64,000 nt of DNA from Mycobacterium sp. (GCF_004298145.1 NZ_SCRH01000045.1:124001-188000), one strand, 5' to 3'. Shown: positions 1-9,094, counted from the stretch's first letter. A program made the numbers and translations. The notes: generated by a model from the letters alone, not told the origin.

Positions 1-293
1 ATCACTGCGCCATAGGTGAGCACGCCCGCGCCGCCTTCGACTTTGGACAGGAACTGCCCGATCGCGGCGGCGAAGAAGATGAAGACACCGGCCGCCCACA
101 TCACCAGCACCATGCCGATGCGGATGCCATTGGTGTTGTCCTGGAAGATTCGCGCAATTTCATCGGCGTTGCGCGACGGAGAAACTGGGGGCAGAAAGCC
201 GGCGAAGGCGCCCCAGCCGACAAAGAGCAGGAGCAGGTATCCGGGGCCGCACCAGGCGCCGAACAGACGAAGTTTGGCTTGGACTGGGGTCAT
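1..293 (-). CDS. Family C integral membrane protein, C-terminus cut by the window edge
   Basis: About 97 N-terminal codons are visible. The protein opens MTPVQAKLRLFGAWCGPGYL and has at least two hydrophobic membrane segments. It aligns residue for residue with the family C protein at 33168-33914 (FGAWC, FVGWGA, GFLPP, RIRIGMV, VEG-AGVLTY). The ATG at 293 follows an AGGAGA ribosome site (298-303). The function is unknown. Family C members in this window are linked to FAD-I oxidases, AveC-like proteins or oxidase subunits, so an accessory membrane role is inferred. An AACGTGCGTT palindrome lies 27 nt upstream of the start. Confidence 0.8.
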   Translation of the reverse strand, partial: MTPVQAKLRLFGAWCGPGYLLLLFVGWGAFAGFLPPVSPSRNADEIARIFQDNTNGIRIGMVLVMWAAGVFIFFAAAIGQFLSKVEGGAGVLTYGAV

Positions 294-320
294 GCCATCT
301 CCTAGCGAGCGGCGGATATT

Positions 321-330
321 AACGTGCGTT
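321..330. promoter_or_regulatory. AACGNNCGTT-type operator (AACGTGCGTT)
   Basis: A palindrome with AACG/CGTT arms lies 27 nt upstream of the family C gene starting at 293, followed by CACG. The same core recurs upstream of many other genes in this window. The binder is not known. The TetR genes at 506-1105 and 34069-34698 are the nearest candidates. Confidence 0.6.
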
Positions 331-505
331 CACGTTATCGTAGTAAACCAGTTTGCAGAAGACATTTGGCGACGCTCCGCGTTGTTTTGCGCAATTCGTG
401 GCGTAGGGACTCATCCGTGCGGCGCAACCGCCGATGATGCCTGCTTCCCAACGCTGTTGTTTGGGCCCGAGTCCCGAGCGGTGCGGGCCGCCGCGCGAAG
501 ACGCG

Positions 506-1105
506 TTACCTGTGTCGCGGGGGCCGTGTCGCGGCCGGCAGGCCGGCTTCGAGCATGCCGAACGCATGGTCGGCCAGCTTTGATATGTCATCGCCCGTTT
601 CGATCGCCGCGTGCAGCACCGCGCGCAATGCGGACACCTTCGCCGACGCGAGCAGGTGGGCGTCCGGGCTGTCGGGCAAGCCGGCCGCGAAGTATCCCTT
701 CAGTATTTCTTCCCACTCGTACGTGATTTCGAGATACCGCCGACGTGGGGCGGATTCGGTGAACCAGAGCCGCATGATCGTCACGCGCAGATCCGGCTCA
801 AAATTCTCGAAGAACTGGCCCAGTTGTGTGGTGACCGCTGCACGCGCAATCGTCCATCGATCACCTTTGCTCGGCGCATTGTCCAGGGCGCGCCGCAATC
901 CTTCGATGACTTCGGAGACCGCCGGGAACAGGACGTCCTCTTTAGTGCCGAAGTACCTGTTCAACGTGCTGCGCGAGCACATCGAGGCGTGCGCGATTTC
1001 TTCCATTCCGACCGAGTCGTAGCCGCGCTGCACGATCGGCTCGACGGCCGAGCGGACAATCGTCGCGCGTAGTGCCGCTTTCTTTCGCTCGCGTAATGAG
1101 CTCAT
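506..1105 (-). CDS. TetR-family transcriptional regulator
   Basis: The 199-residue protein has a typical TetR N-terminal helix-turn-helix at about residues 10-57 (ERKKAALRATIVRSAVE, then GMEEIAHASMCSRSTLNRYF and GTKEDVLF). The variable C-terminal domain would bind the inducer or form the dimer. It is transcribed leftward toward the family C gene at 1-293 and divergently from the FAD-I gene at 1346. AACGNNCGTT palindromes lie on both sides, at 321 and 1256, so it is a candidate for the regulator reading that motif (inference). The ligand is unknown. Confidence 0.9.
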   Translation of the reverse strand: MSSLRERKKAALRATIVRSAVEPIVQRGYDSVGMEEIAHASMCSRSTLNRYFGTKEDVLFPAVSEVIEGLRRALDNAPSKGDRWTIARAAVTTQLGQFFENFEPDLRVTIMRLWFTESAPRRRYLEITYEWEEILKGYFAAGLPDSPDAHLLASAKVSALRAVLHAAIETGDDISKLADHAFGMLEAGLPAATRPPRHR

Positions 1106-1255
1106 CAGGAGTCAGCATAAGCGCGCAACTCGACATCGGCGCCGGCCGCGCTATTGCCGCAGCAGGCAACAAAGGGGCTTTGCCGTCCAGCCGATGGAGA
1201 ACAGGGAAGCGATCGAGTCTGGGCGGTGGCCAGCTGTGGTAACTTGGCCCCTGAT

Positions 1256-1265
1256 AACGATCGTT
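1256..1265. promoter_or_regulatory. AACGNNCGTT-type operator (AACGATCGTT)
   Basis: A perfect 10-bp palindrome sits in the divergent region between the TetR gene (start 1105) and the FAD-I gene (start 1346), followed by TAC as at most other sites of this type. It lies 80 nt before the chosen GTG start. This is one reason for rejecting the longer in-frame N-terminus beginning at 1154, because the operator would then be inside the gene. Confidence 0.65.
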
Positions 1266-1345
1266 TACTAACGGATGATGCAGACCGAGCGGAGTTATGT
1301 GATGAAGCCTGCCGGGGAGCTTTTCAAACACCGGGCCGGTCGCTC

Positions 1346-2659
1346 GTGACTTCGGTCGTCGTCGTCGGCGCGGGGCTGTCCGGGCTGGCCGCCGCATACC
1401 GGTTGCAACAACGTGGCGCCACAGTCACGGTGCTCGAATCTGGTAGCGGACCAGGTGGCCGCGTGCAAACGGAGCGCCACGGCGGCTACATCGTCGATAC
1501 CGGGCCGGACGCCCTGACGGCCGGCTACGCGAGTTACCTGAAGTTGGTGGCGGATCTCGGGCTCGAGGACCGCCTGGTGGACACCAGCGCCGTCATGGGT
1601 CTCGTCCGGCAGGGGCGGGTGATCGACATCGATCCGGAAAACCTACCCAGCCTGCCCTTTACGCCCGCGCTGTCCATCCCGGGCAAGCTGCGCCTGGCCG
1701 CCGGGTTCATCCGATTGCGCAAGGCGATCAAAGGTGTCGACTCCTACGATATGGGGCGATCCTCGACGCTGGACGATCCGGATGTCTCCGCGCACGATTT
1801 CGCCCGACGCTATTTCGGCCGCGAGGTGGCCGAGTATCTCATCGATCCGATGATGCGCCTCACCACCGGTTCCGGCGCCCGGCACGCGTCCAGTGTGAAT
1901 GTGCTTGGAGCGCTGGGTGCCTGGTCTGGTGGCCTGCGTAGCCTGCGGGGCGGGTTGGCGACGGTGCCCAATGAGCTCGCATCGCGGCTCGATGTGCGCT
2001 ACGGCGCGACGGTCACTCACGTCGACGAGACCGAATCGGGCGTGATCGTGTCATACCTCGACAGCACGGGCGCCCATGACGTCGGCGCCGACAACTGTGT
2101 CATCAGCGCCATGTATCACCGTGCCGTCGAGATGTGGCCGCCACTGCTGACGGCATCGCCGGCGTTCGGCGACAAGCTACGCAACGTCAAGCTGATCAGC
2201 GTGTCGCTCGGCTATCGGGTTCCGACCACGAGCAGGGCCTACACGGTCCTCGTCCCCACTGTCGAGCAACCCGAGGCGCTGCTGATCTTCCTGCAACACA
2301 ACAAGGCCGCCGATCGGGCACCGCACGGACACAGCCTCGTCACCATTTACACCGATACCGCTGTCACCGACAGGTTCCTCGAATACACCGACGCTCAACT
2401 GGAAGCCTGGGCCGCCGGCACCATCGAAGGGTTATGCCCCGAACTTGCCGGAAACCGCGAACTCTCGGTGGTGACGCGCTGGCCGTATGCGGGTTATCTT
2501 GCGGACCCAGGCTTTTGGCGCCGAAACAGTGTCCTGCGGGATTCGCTGCCTACCCGGGGCCCGGTACAGGTTGCCGGCGACCTATTCGGCGCGGGTTCCA
2601 TGGAATCCGCCGCGCGTTGGGGTGAGCACGCTGCGCACCGCATCATCGAGGGCCGCTGA
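1346..2659 (+). CDS. FAD-dependent amine oxidase/protoporphyrinogen-oxidase-like oxidoreductase (FAD-I)
   Basis: The 437-residue flavoprotein has a Rossmann motif GAGLSG at residues 8-13, an acidic residue E31 ending the second strand, and GPGGRV near residue 35. The conserved internal stretch HNKAADRAP is shared with the other FAD-I copies here, and a C-terminal FAD segment reads QVAGDLF. Within the family it groups with the copies at 37677 and 40041 by the IDTG motif. Family members oxidise amines, porphyrinogens or hydrophobic lipids; the substrate here is unknown. The GTG at 1346 is chosen because it places the Rossmann motif at the very N-terminus, as in the paralogues. An in-frame extension to 1154 would cross the operator. 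Confidence 0.85.
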   Translation: MTSVVVVGAGLSGLAAAYRLQQRGATVTVLESGSGPGGRVQTERHGGYIVDTGPDALTAGYASYLKLVADLGLEDRLVDTSAVMGLVRQGRVIDIDPENLPSLPFTPALSIPGKLRLAAGFIRLRKAIKGVDSYDMGRSSTLDDPDVSAHDFARRYFGREVAEYLIDPMMRLTTGSGARHASSVNVLGALGAWSGGLRSLRGGLATVPNELASRLDVRYGATVTHVDETESGVIVSYLDSTGAHDVGADNCVISAMYHRAVEMWPPLLTASPAFGDKLRNVKLISVSLGYRVPTTSRAYTVLVPTVEQPEALLIFLQHNKAADRAPHGHSLVTIYTDTAVTDRFLEYTDAQLEAWAAGTIEGLCPELAGNRELSVVTRWPYAGYLADPGFWRRNSVLRDSLPTRGPVQVAGDLFGAGSMESAARWGEHAAHRIIEGR

Positions 2660-2882
2660 CTGACTGGACCATTGCGCCTGCAGCGGCTCCATCGGGATCA
2701 ACAGCGGTGATGGACGGCTGAGACTCTGAGATCGAGTCCGACTCTTGGGGTGAGCGTGTTGGCGCAATCGGTCGAGAAGTTCGATGCCGTCGTTCTGGAT
2801 GCCCAGAGCGAGTTTGGCGCACACGACTAAGCGGATACGCCGGTGAGAGCACACGGCGCATCATGGCCTCGGCACCACAACA

Positions 2883-3509
2883 TCACGAAACACCTTCAGC
2901 TGCGCGCACATAGCGTGTAGCGCATTGCGGCTTGACTCCGGCCATGCGCAGCAGCATTTCCGCACAAGCGAAATCGGCCCGGTCGCCCAGCCGTCCGTCG
3001 AGGATGCCCCTGATCACCTCGAATGCCGCCGCAATCGACATCGTCAGGGTGGTCTCGAGGTCGTCGATGGTAAAGCGCCCGTCAGCCACCCCGCGCTCCA
3101 GCAGCGCGCCGGCCTGCGGACGGATGATCCGCTCGAAGCGGGTCTCGGCCTGCTCGAGTTTCACCAGGAGGCGCGCCAGCGGGGGGTCGTCGTACGCGAT
3201 ACGGACGATGGCCCTGGTCGACGCAACGAGCGCCTCTGCCGGATCACCGAACTCCGCTGATTCTTCGACCGAGTGCGCGAGCCCGACAATCGTCTCGGCC
3301 ACAACCGCTTCGACGATGTCGTCCTTGGTCTTGAACTGGTTGTAGAAGGTGCCGAACGCGACATCGGCACGCTTCGTGACGTCACTGACCCGCAGGGCAT
3401 CCACGCCGCGTTCGGCGATGATTTCCCGCGCGGCGCTGATCAGATCTACTCGTGTCTGGGCCTGCCGTCGTGCGGTGCGGGACGGTCCGTTAGGTGGTGC
3501 CACCACCAC
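2883..3509 (-). CDS. TetR-family transcriptional regulator
   Basis: The 208-residue protein has an N-terminal TetR domain at about residues 14-62 (ARREIIAERGVDALRVSDV-like helices, VAFGTFYNQFKTKDDI recognition region). The start is one of three consecutive GTG codons at 3509. It is divergent from the FAD-I/AveC operon beginning at 3593. The 83-bp gap carries two matching palindromes with TGATT/AATCA arms, which makes this protein the likely local repressor of that operon (inference). No ligand can be read from the sequence. Confidence 0.9.
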   Translation of the reverse strand: MVVAPPNGPSRTARRQAQTRVDLISAAREIIAERGVDALRVSDVTKRADVAFGTFYNQFKTKDDIVEAVVAETIVGLAHSVEESAEFGDPAEALVASTRAIVRIAYDDPPLARLLVKLEQAETRFERIIRPQAGALLERGVADGRFTIDDLETTLTMSIAAAFEVIRGILDGRLGDRADFACAEMLLRMAGVKPQCATRYVRAAEGVS

Positions 3510-3539
3510 AGCTTAAAAGCGGCCCCGGAGATCCGTGAC

Positions 3540-3571
3540 TGATTATCGAATCATTGTTGATTTTCGAATCA
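3540..3571. promoter_or_regulatory. Tandem operator TGATT-N4-AATCA x2
   Basis: Two 14-bp palindromes, TGATTATCGAATCA (3540-3553) and TGATTTTCGAATCA (3558-3571), lie with centres 18 bp apart in the TetR/FAD-I divergent gap. The arms are identical and the spacing is regular. This is the usual arrangement for cooperative binding of two TetR dimers. It is unlike the AACGNNCGTT motif found elsewhere, so this operon appears separately controlled. Confidence 0.7.
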
Positions 3572-3592
3572 TTTCTACGTTAAGTTGGCCGG

Positions 3593-4936
3593 GTGGCAGA
3601 CGCGAGGACGGCGATTGTGGGCGGTGGTGTCGCCGGGCTGGCCGCGGCGCGGCGGATCCAGGGAGCGGGCGGTACACCGGTGGTGTTCGAGTCCGAAGAC
3701 AGGGTCGGCGGCCGGATCAAGACGGTCCGACGAGGCGGATTTGTTTACGACGTCGGGGCGTTCATTTATCTCGGCAGTTACGCCGAGGCCACGCAGGAAA
3801 TGCGCCAGGTCGGCCTCGGTCCGCAGATGCACAAATTCGACGCCTTCGGGGCGATGCCCCGCGGAGGTGAACTGAATTTCCTCGACCTCAGCAAGCCGCT
3901 GAGCCTACTGAGGACGCCTTATCTGTCCGGTCGGGCCAAGCTGAAGCTGGCCAAGCTGTTGCTTTTCCTGATGAAGCATTGGAAAGACCTGAATTACACC
4001 GATGCTTCGGGTGTCGCCGCCATCGATACCGACACGGTCACGACGTACTGCAAGCGTGAGCTGGGCGACGAGATCCTCGATTATGTTGCCGCTGTGGTGG
4101 TTCGGGGGCCCTGGCTAAGCGATCCTTCGTATGCTTCGGTGGGCCAGCTGTTGTGGACGATGAAGAACTTTTTCAAGCCCTATTTCTATGGGCTCGACGA
4201 CGGCATGGATGCGTTGCCGCGGGCAATGGCGGCGCAGCTGACTGATGTTCGGGTCGCGACACCGGTCATCAACGTCACCGACGCGGGTGATCGCGTCGAG
4301 GTCACCTTCACCCGCGACGGTCGAGAGAGAACAGAGGAATTCGCAAACGCCGTCGTTGCCACGACGACGGCGGCGGCGCTGGAAATATATCCTCAAATAT
4401 CCGGATTCGCCCGCGAGTACTACCAGAACACCGACTACATCTGCAGTGTCAACTGCCATATCGCGTTGTCGGAGCGGCCGTCGAATCCGGCGACATACAT
4501 CATGTGCTCTCCACGCGAACAACCCGACCTGTGCGGCGTGATCGTCGATCATCTCAAGGCCAACAACAGATGCCCCGATGGCAAGGGGATGATCACCACG
4601 TTCTGCCGCCACGAGTGGTGCCTGGACAATCTGGACAACCCTGACGAGAAGGTGATCGACGCCGTGCTGGGTTTCGTGAAGCCCTACTACGGCGATCTCA
4701 CCTCGAAGGTCGTCGACTTTGAGATTGGGCGGTGGCGCAACGTCGTTCCGATCATGCGCGAGGGCCGCTTCCGCGCAGTGGACCGCTTCATGCGCGAGAC
4801 CGACCCGGCCGCGCGGATACAGCTCGCCGGAGATATCGGACCGATCCCCGGCGTCAACGGCGCTCTGGTATCCGGTCAAGCCGCGGGGGAGCGGATCGTT
4901 CGCCAGCTGACCGCGACCAGAAAGGTCCCGACATGA
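3593..4936 (+). CDS. FAD-dependent amine-oxidase-like oxidoreductase (FAD-I)
   Basis: The 447-residue protein starts with GTG. It shows GGGVAG at residues 10-15, E33, and VGGRIKT directly after, followed by the YDVGAFIYLGSY segment that links it to the copies at 14621 and 20215. The C-terminal FAD motif reads IQLAGDIGPIPGVNGALVSG. The stop overlaps the next start as ATGA, so it is translationally coupled to the AveC-like gene at 4933. This suggests the two proteins act on the same hydrophobic substrate (inference). The reaction is unknown; dehydrogenation or oxidation is expected for the family. Confidence 0.87.
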   Translation: MADARTAIVGGGVAGLAAARRIQGAGGTPVVFESEDRVGGRIKTVRRGGFVYDVGAFIYLGSYAEATQEMRQVGLGPQMHKFDAFGAMPRGGELNFLDLSKPLSLLRTPYLSGRAKLKLAKLLLFLMKHWKDLNYTDASGVAAIDTDTVTTYCKRELGDEILDYVAAVVVRGPWLSDPSYASVGQLLWTMKNFFKPYFYGLDDGMDALPRAMAAQLTDVRVATPVINVTDAGDRVEVTFTRDGRERTEEFANAVVATTTAAALEIYPQISGFAREYYQNTDYICSVNCHIALSERPSNPATYIMCSPREQPDLCGVIVDHLKANNRCPDGKGMITTFCRHEWCLDNLDNPDEKVIDAVLGFVKPYYGDLTSKVVDFEIGRWRNVVPIMREGRFRAVDRFMRETDPAARIQLAGDIGPIPGVNGALVSGQAAGERIVRQLTATRKVPT

Positions 4937-6054
4937 GTATCACGTCTCCCGGGGTGGCCAAACAACGTCCGATTGCGGCCGGCGAGCGGCCCGCCCCGGC
5001 GGTCAAATGGTGGGCCACTCTTGGCGCGACACTGCTCGTATTTCAGGCGTTCGTCCTGGTTCGGTGGATGACCGGGCCGTACTTCAAGTCGGTCGATCCC
5101 GGCCCCACTCCGGTTCCCCGGTGGATGAAGATTGAGCTGACAATCTGGCAGATCGTCTTGCCGATTGGCGGGCTGATCGTCCTGTATTGGTTCGTGGTGC
5201 GGCCGTGGCGGCGGGAACGACGCATCGGGCTCGACGGGCTCATGGTCGTCGCGTTTCTGATGCTGTCATTTCACGATCCACTCAGTGCCTATGTCGGACA
5301 CTGGTATACCTACAACGCCTGGCAAGTGAACATGGGCTCGTGGCTCAATAGCCTGCCCGGTGCCCTAGCGCCCGGAACTCCGGACCACCAGGTGGCTTTT
5401 CCGCTGCTCATCGTGCCGGGCGCGTACATCGTGGTCTTCCTCTTGGTGACGATGATGGGCGCGGCGATCATGCGCCGGGCGCACAGGCGCTGGCCCGCGA
5501 TACCGCGAGTGGGGCTGGCCGCGATCTGCTTTGCGGTGATGGTGCCATTCGACTTGATCTTCGAGGGCGTCGTCTTCATGCCCATGGGCTCCTGGGAGTA
5601 CCCGGGCGGGCACCTCAAGATCTTCGCCGACACCTACCACGGGTATCCGGTCAACGAGGCGCTGACCACCGGAGCGATTTTCACCATGTTCGCCTGCATC
5701 AAGTTCTTCACCAATGACCGCGGTCAATCGTTGGCTGAGCGGGGAGCCGAGCAACTCGGGGGCGGGCCGATCAAGGTCGCGGCGGTGCGGATGCTCGCGG
5801 TGACCGGGCTGGTGACGCTTGCGATGACGATCGGATACACGTTGCCCAACACCTGGTTTGGGGCGCATTCGACGGAGTGGAACACCGACATCCAGAAGCG
5901 GTCGTACCTGACGTACACATGCGGTGAGGGGCCAGGCCTGGCCTGCCCGGGACCCGATGTGCCAATGCTGCGCAACGACAACCGAAACGGGGGAGCGAAT
6001 GGCGGGGTGTTCGGCCGGAACTATCCACCGCAGGTCGCCTACGACCGGGGCTAG
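4933..6054 (+). CDS. AveC-like (spirocyclase family) integral membrane protein
   Basis: The 373-residue protein has about seven hydrophobic segments, roughly residues 28-50, 70-92, 102-120, 155-178, 195-218, 240-258 and 280-300. Signature stretches seen in the paralogues are VRPWRRER, DPLSxY, FDLIFEGVVFMPMGSW, GGHLKIFADTYHGYP and HSTEWNTDIQKRSY. AveC of the avermectin pathway controls spiroketal formation; most actinobacterial homologues have no assigned reaction. The ATG lies inside the stop of the upstream FAD-I gene. A second AveC-like gene follows at 6931 with a family C gene between them, so this operon carries two related membrane enzymes. Confidence 0.8.
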   Translation: MSITSPGVAKQRPIAAGERPAPAVKWWATLGATLLVFQAFVLVRWMTGPYFKSVDPGPTPVPRWMKIELTIWQIVLPIGGLIVLYWFVVRPWRRERRIGLDGLMVVAFLMLSFHDPLSAYVGHWYTYNAWQVNMGSWLNSLPGALAPGTPDHQVAFPLLIVPGAYIVVFLLVTMMGAAIMRRAHRRWPAIPRVGLAAICFAVMVPFDLIFEGVVFMPMGSWEYPGGHLKIFADTYHGYPVNEALTTGAIFTMFACIKFFTNDRGQSLAERGAEQLGGGPIKVAAVRMLAVTGLVTLAMTIGYTLPNTWFGAHSTEWNTDIQKRSYLTYTCGEGPGLACPGPDVPMLRNDNRNGGANGGVFGRNYPPQVAYDRG

Positions 6055-6101
6055 TCACGCGCGGGCGCGGCCGTTCACTTCGTGAGAAAGGTTTGGATGC
6101 G

Positions 6102-6896
6102 ATGAGTGGCAAGCGCGTGCAGCTGTGGAGTCTGTACTCGGTCTTCGGTTTCATCGTCCTCTTCCTGATCGGCTGGGTGTTGTTGGCACGCATGGTTCCG
6201 CCGCCGTCACCCGCGGACGACCCGGAGCAAATCGGTCGCTTCTTCCGCGACCATCTCTTCGGCATCCGGGTGGGGATGGTGCTCTCCCTGTTCGCCTCGG
6301 CGCTACTGCTGCCGTGGGGCGGCGCGATCTGTGCACAGATGTTGCGCGTCGAAGGTCCGCGAGCGCCACTTGCATGGGCCTGGGCGGCGGCCCAGGGGTG
6401 CGTGGTCATCGAATTCGTCTATCCATGCGCATTCTGGCTGATGGCAGCTTTTCGGCCCGACAATGCCTCGCGCGTCCAGACGTTCGACGACCTCGGATGG
6501 CTGCCGTTTCTCGGGATCGTCTGCACCGGGATGTTTCAGATGGTCGCACTGGCGGTGATAACGCTGCGCGACCAGCGCGCCCAGCCGGTCTATCCGCGTT
6601 GGTTCTCCTACTTCCAACTCTGGTGCGCGTTGGGCGTCGGTCTGACGTTCGGGGTCTGGATTTTCAAGACGGGACCCCTTGCGTGGGACGGGCTGATCGG
6701 CTTCTGGATTCCTGTCACCGTCTACTTCGTGTGGGTGGTGGTGACAACCATCGTCACGGGCCGTGCCATCAATCACGATGATGTGCAATGCGACGGGCGC
6801 ACGATCGCGGATCGTGTTGCGGCGCTCGAGGCGGAGCTGGCCGCGATGCGGCCGCAGCCGGAGGCACCGAGAAGTCAGGCGCTGCGCACGGTATGA
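6102..6896 (+). CDS. Family C integral membrane protein
   Basis: The 264-residue protein has about six hydrophobic segments, an early RMVPPPSPADD loop, an RIGMV-like segment, and the family signature FKTGPLAWDGLIGFWIP near residue 195. A soluble coiled tail is likely in the last 35 residues (RVAALEAELAAMRP). The ATG at 6102 is preferred, with AAGG 11 nt upstream. A TTG at 6095-6093 in the same frame sits too close to that site. It lies between two AveC-like genes in one operon. The function is unknown. Confidence 0.8.
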   Translation: MSGKRVQLWSLYSVFGFIVLFLIGWVLLARMVPPPSPADDPEQIGRFFRDHLFGIRVGMVLSLFASALLLPWGGAICAQMLRVEGPRAPLAWAWAAAQGCVVIEFVYPCAFWLMAAFRPDNASRVQTFDDLGWLPFLGIVCTGMFQMVALAVITLRDQRAQPVYPRWFSYFQLWCALGVGLTFGVWIFKTGPLAWDGLIGFWIPVTVYFVWVVVTTIVTGRAINHDDVQCDGRTIADRVAALEAELAAMRPQPEAPRSQALRTV

Positions 6897-6930
6897 ATCC
6901 GCCAACTCGATGACGAATGGAGCTGCAGCC

Positions 6931-8106
6931 GTGAATATTTCGGTAAGCGCCAAGACAAGAGAGCAGTCGAACACCGGCGGTGGTCGCCCGGTTGAGCCGC
7001 GCCGCTCACGGCCGGTGTTGTGGTGGGCATCGTTTGGAGCGTTGTGGCTTGCCTTCATGACCTACGTGCTTACCCGCTGGATCGCAGGACCCTACTTCCA
7101 GCGCGTGCCGGTGGGGCCGAGCGATCCACCGATGTACATGAAGGTCTTCCTGATGACCTTGCAGGTCACCATGATCCCGGTGATGGCGGGCCTGATCTGG
7201 TGGTTCGTCATTCGGCCGTGGCGGCGTGAGCGAACAATCACCGTCGACGGGGCGCTGACGCTCGCCTTTTCCACCTTGTTCTTTCAGGACCCGTTATCCA
7301 ACTACTTCGGCCCCTGGATCACCTACAACTCCTGGTCATTCAACCGAGGCTCATGGGTGACGAGCGTTCCCGGCTGGATGTCGTTCGGTGCGCCCGGGGC
7401 GACGGTGGTCGAACCACCGATGACCATCATCGGTCTTTACGTCGTGATCATGACCGTCGCCGTCCGCATCGGCGTGGCGACGTTGCGCTGGGCTTCGGGC
7501 CGGTGGCCGCAGCTCGGCAAGGTCGGGCTTGCCCTGATCTGTTGGGGCGTGATGTTCGTGTTCGATGTCGTGTTCGAGGGCGTGACTTTCATGCCGCTGG
7601 GCGTATGGACCTACGCCGGCGGGCACCTCAACATCTTCGCCGACCGCTACCACGCCTTTCCGTTGCACGAGGCGTTCCTGGTGGGAATCCTGCTCACCGC
7701 GTACGCGTTCCTGCGTTTCTTTCTCGACGACCGAGGCAGGACGATGGTCGAGCGCGGCTCGGAGCGCGTCAAGGCCTCGCCGGCCGGGCAGGGCGTCATT
7801 CGGGCGCTGTCGATCATCGGCGCAGTGAACATGATCTTTCTTGTGGTTTACACGCTGCCGCATCTGTTCGTCGGGGCGCACAGCCGCGAATGGAACCAGG
7901 ACATCCAGAAGCGGTCGTATTTTCTCGACGGGATCTGCGGCGCGGGGACCGGTCGTGCCTGTCCGGGACCCGTCGTGCCGTTGGTGCGAAACGACAACTC
8001 CGGCAAAGACGGTGGGTCGGCCTACGTCGGGTCGGATGGAAAGCTGCACACGCCGGCGGGGAGTGTGCTGCCTGCACAGGTTCCGCTGAGCGGGGGCACC
8101 GGCTAG
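6931..8106 (+). CDS. AveC-like (spirocyclase family) integral membrane protein
   Basis: The 391-residue protein is closely similar to the copy at 4933. It shares VRPWRRER, FQDPLSNYFGPW, FDVVFEGVTFMPLGVW, GGHLNIFADRYHAFP and HSREWNQDIQKRSYF, with a Cys/Pro-rich tail (CGAGTGRACPGP). About seven membrane segments are expected. The GTG at 6931 is chosen because GGAG lies 8 nt upstream (6919-6922); an ATG at 6910 is possible. It is the last gene of the 3593-8106 operon. The two AveC-like copies in one operon may act in sequence or as a heterodimer (inference). Confidence 0.8.
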   Translation: MNISVSAKTREQSNTGGGRPVEPRRSRPVLWWASFGALWLAFMTYVLTRWIAGPYFQRVPVGPSDPPMYMKVFLMTLQVTMIPVMAGLIWWFVIRPWRRERTITVDGALTLAFSTLFFQDPLSNYFGPWITYNSWSFNRGSWVTSVPGWMSFGAPGATVVEPPMTIIGLYVVIMTVAVRIGVATLRWASGRWPQLGKVGLALICWGVMFVFDVVFEGVTFMPLGVWTYAGGHLNIFADRYHAFPLHEAFLVGILLTAYAFLRFFLDDRGRTMVERGSERVKASPAGQGVIRALSIIGAVNMIFLVVYTLPHLFVGAHSREWNQDIQKRSYFLDGICGAGTGRACPGPVVPLVRNDNSGKDGGSAYVGSDGKLHTPAGSVLPAQVPLSGGTG

Positions 8107-8174
8107 GGCGCTCCGCCGACGAAAAACGTTGCACCGCCCGGCCATTCCGTGGTTGGCCAGGTCTGCGGCGATCG

Positions 8175-9062
8175 TCAGACCTTCACCATGACGGTCTCGG
8201 CGAATTGTTCCAGAACAGTCCTGACCGCGCCCGGTTCCACAATCGGTGCGCCGAGCAGGAGCCGCGACACCCCGAGGTCGGCGTAGCGCCGGATCTCGCC
8301 GGGGTCGGCCATCACTCGTTGGTATTCGTCCGTCATTGGCGAAATACCGTAGTAGATCTCAATGTCGCTCACGTCCCGGCCAGCCTGCTCGGCACTCGTC
8401 CTCAGTTCCGAAAGCCTTGCGGGGAAATGGTCGTGGGCTACGTCCATCGGCAACCAGCCGTCGCCGACTCGGCCCGCCCGCCTCGCCGCGGCCGCTGAGC
8501 TGCCGGCGATGACGATCGGCACCCCGCCCGCGCGCGCAGGCTGTGGGTACGCGGTGACAGCGTCGAATGCAAAGTGCGGGCCATGGTGGCTGACATCCGC
8601 ACCCGACCACAGCGTCCGCATGGCGGCGATCGCGTCCTCGGCCCGTTGAGCGCGTCCCGCCCAGGGCACCCCGCAGGCGGCGAACTCTTCCTCCAGCCAG
8701 CCCACCCCGACCCCTAGGATGATCCGGCCGCCGGAGAGGTAGTCCAGCGAGGCCAACTCCTTGGCGAGCAGAACCGGGTTTCGCAACGGCAGTACGACCG
8801 CCGCGGTGCCGAGGAACAACGACGTCTGCCCCGCCAGCCAGGCGAGGTGAATCAGCGGGTCGCCCATCGGCGTCTCAACGGGCACCGGTGCCTTGCCATC
8901 CACGCTGTAGGGGTAACGGGACGCGTACCGGCGGGGGAAGATCGAGTGCTCGGCGGTCCAGATCGACTCGAAGCCGGTGGCTTCGCCGGCCTTGGCCAAT
9001 TCCAGTGCCGCCGCAGGCGCCGCCCACGGGCCGATGTTCGCGGACCACAAACCGAATTTCAT
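8175..9062 (-). CDS. LLM-class F420-dependent oxidoreductase
   Basis: The 295-residue luciferase-like monooxygenase-fold protein shows the hallmarks GFESIWTAEH (about residues 30-39), LGTAAVVLPLRNPV and ILGVGVGWLEEEF, and ends in a short barrel helix. Mycobacterial proteins of this class mostly use the deazaflavin F420 to reduce or oxidise ketones, alcohols or lactone-like substrates. It is the last gene of a leftward operon after FadD (11397) and two FadE genes, with a 32-nt gap to the FadE. A lipid-CoA substrate is therefore plausible. F420 rather than FMN is inferred from the subfamily. Confidence 0.85.
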   Translation of the reverse strand: MKFGLWSANIGPWAAPAAALELAKAGEATGFESIWTAEHSIFPRRYASRYPYSVDGKAPVPVETPMGDPLIHLAWLAGQTSLFLGTAAVVLPLRNPVLLAKELASLDYLSGGRIILGVGVGWLEEEFAACGVPWAGRAQRAEDAIAAMRTLWSGADVSHHGPHFAFDAVTAYPQPARAGGVPIVIAGSSAAAARRAGRVGDGWLPMDVAHDHFPARLSELRTSAEQAGRDVSDIEIYYGISPMTDEYQRVMADPGEIRRYADLGVSRLLLGAPIVEPGAVRTVLEQFAETVMVKV

Positions 9063-9094
9063 GTTGCAATCCTCTGCTTGCGCGATCGCGACGG

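Noticed and set aside
1154..1345. In-frame N-terminal extension of the FAD-I gene at 1346
   Set aside because: It would put 64 unrelated residues before the Rossmann motif and swallow the AACGATCGTT operator; paralogues start right before the motif.
2660..2882. Possible small minus-strand gene or insertion-sequence scrap
   Set aside because: Two overlapping frames read Arg/Ser-rich peptides without recognisable motifs; no terminal repeats or transposase signature seen.
4115..4879. Long minus-strand open frame of 254 codons opposite the FAD-I gene
   Set aside because: Low-complexity His/Arg/Asp-rich translation with no family match, antisense to a clear flavoprotein; high GC creates such shadows.
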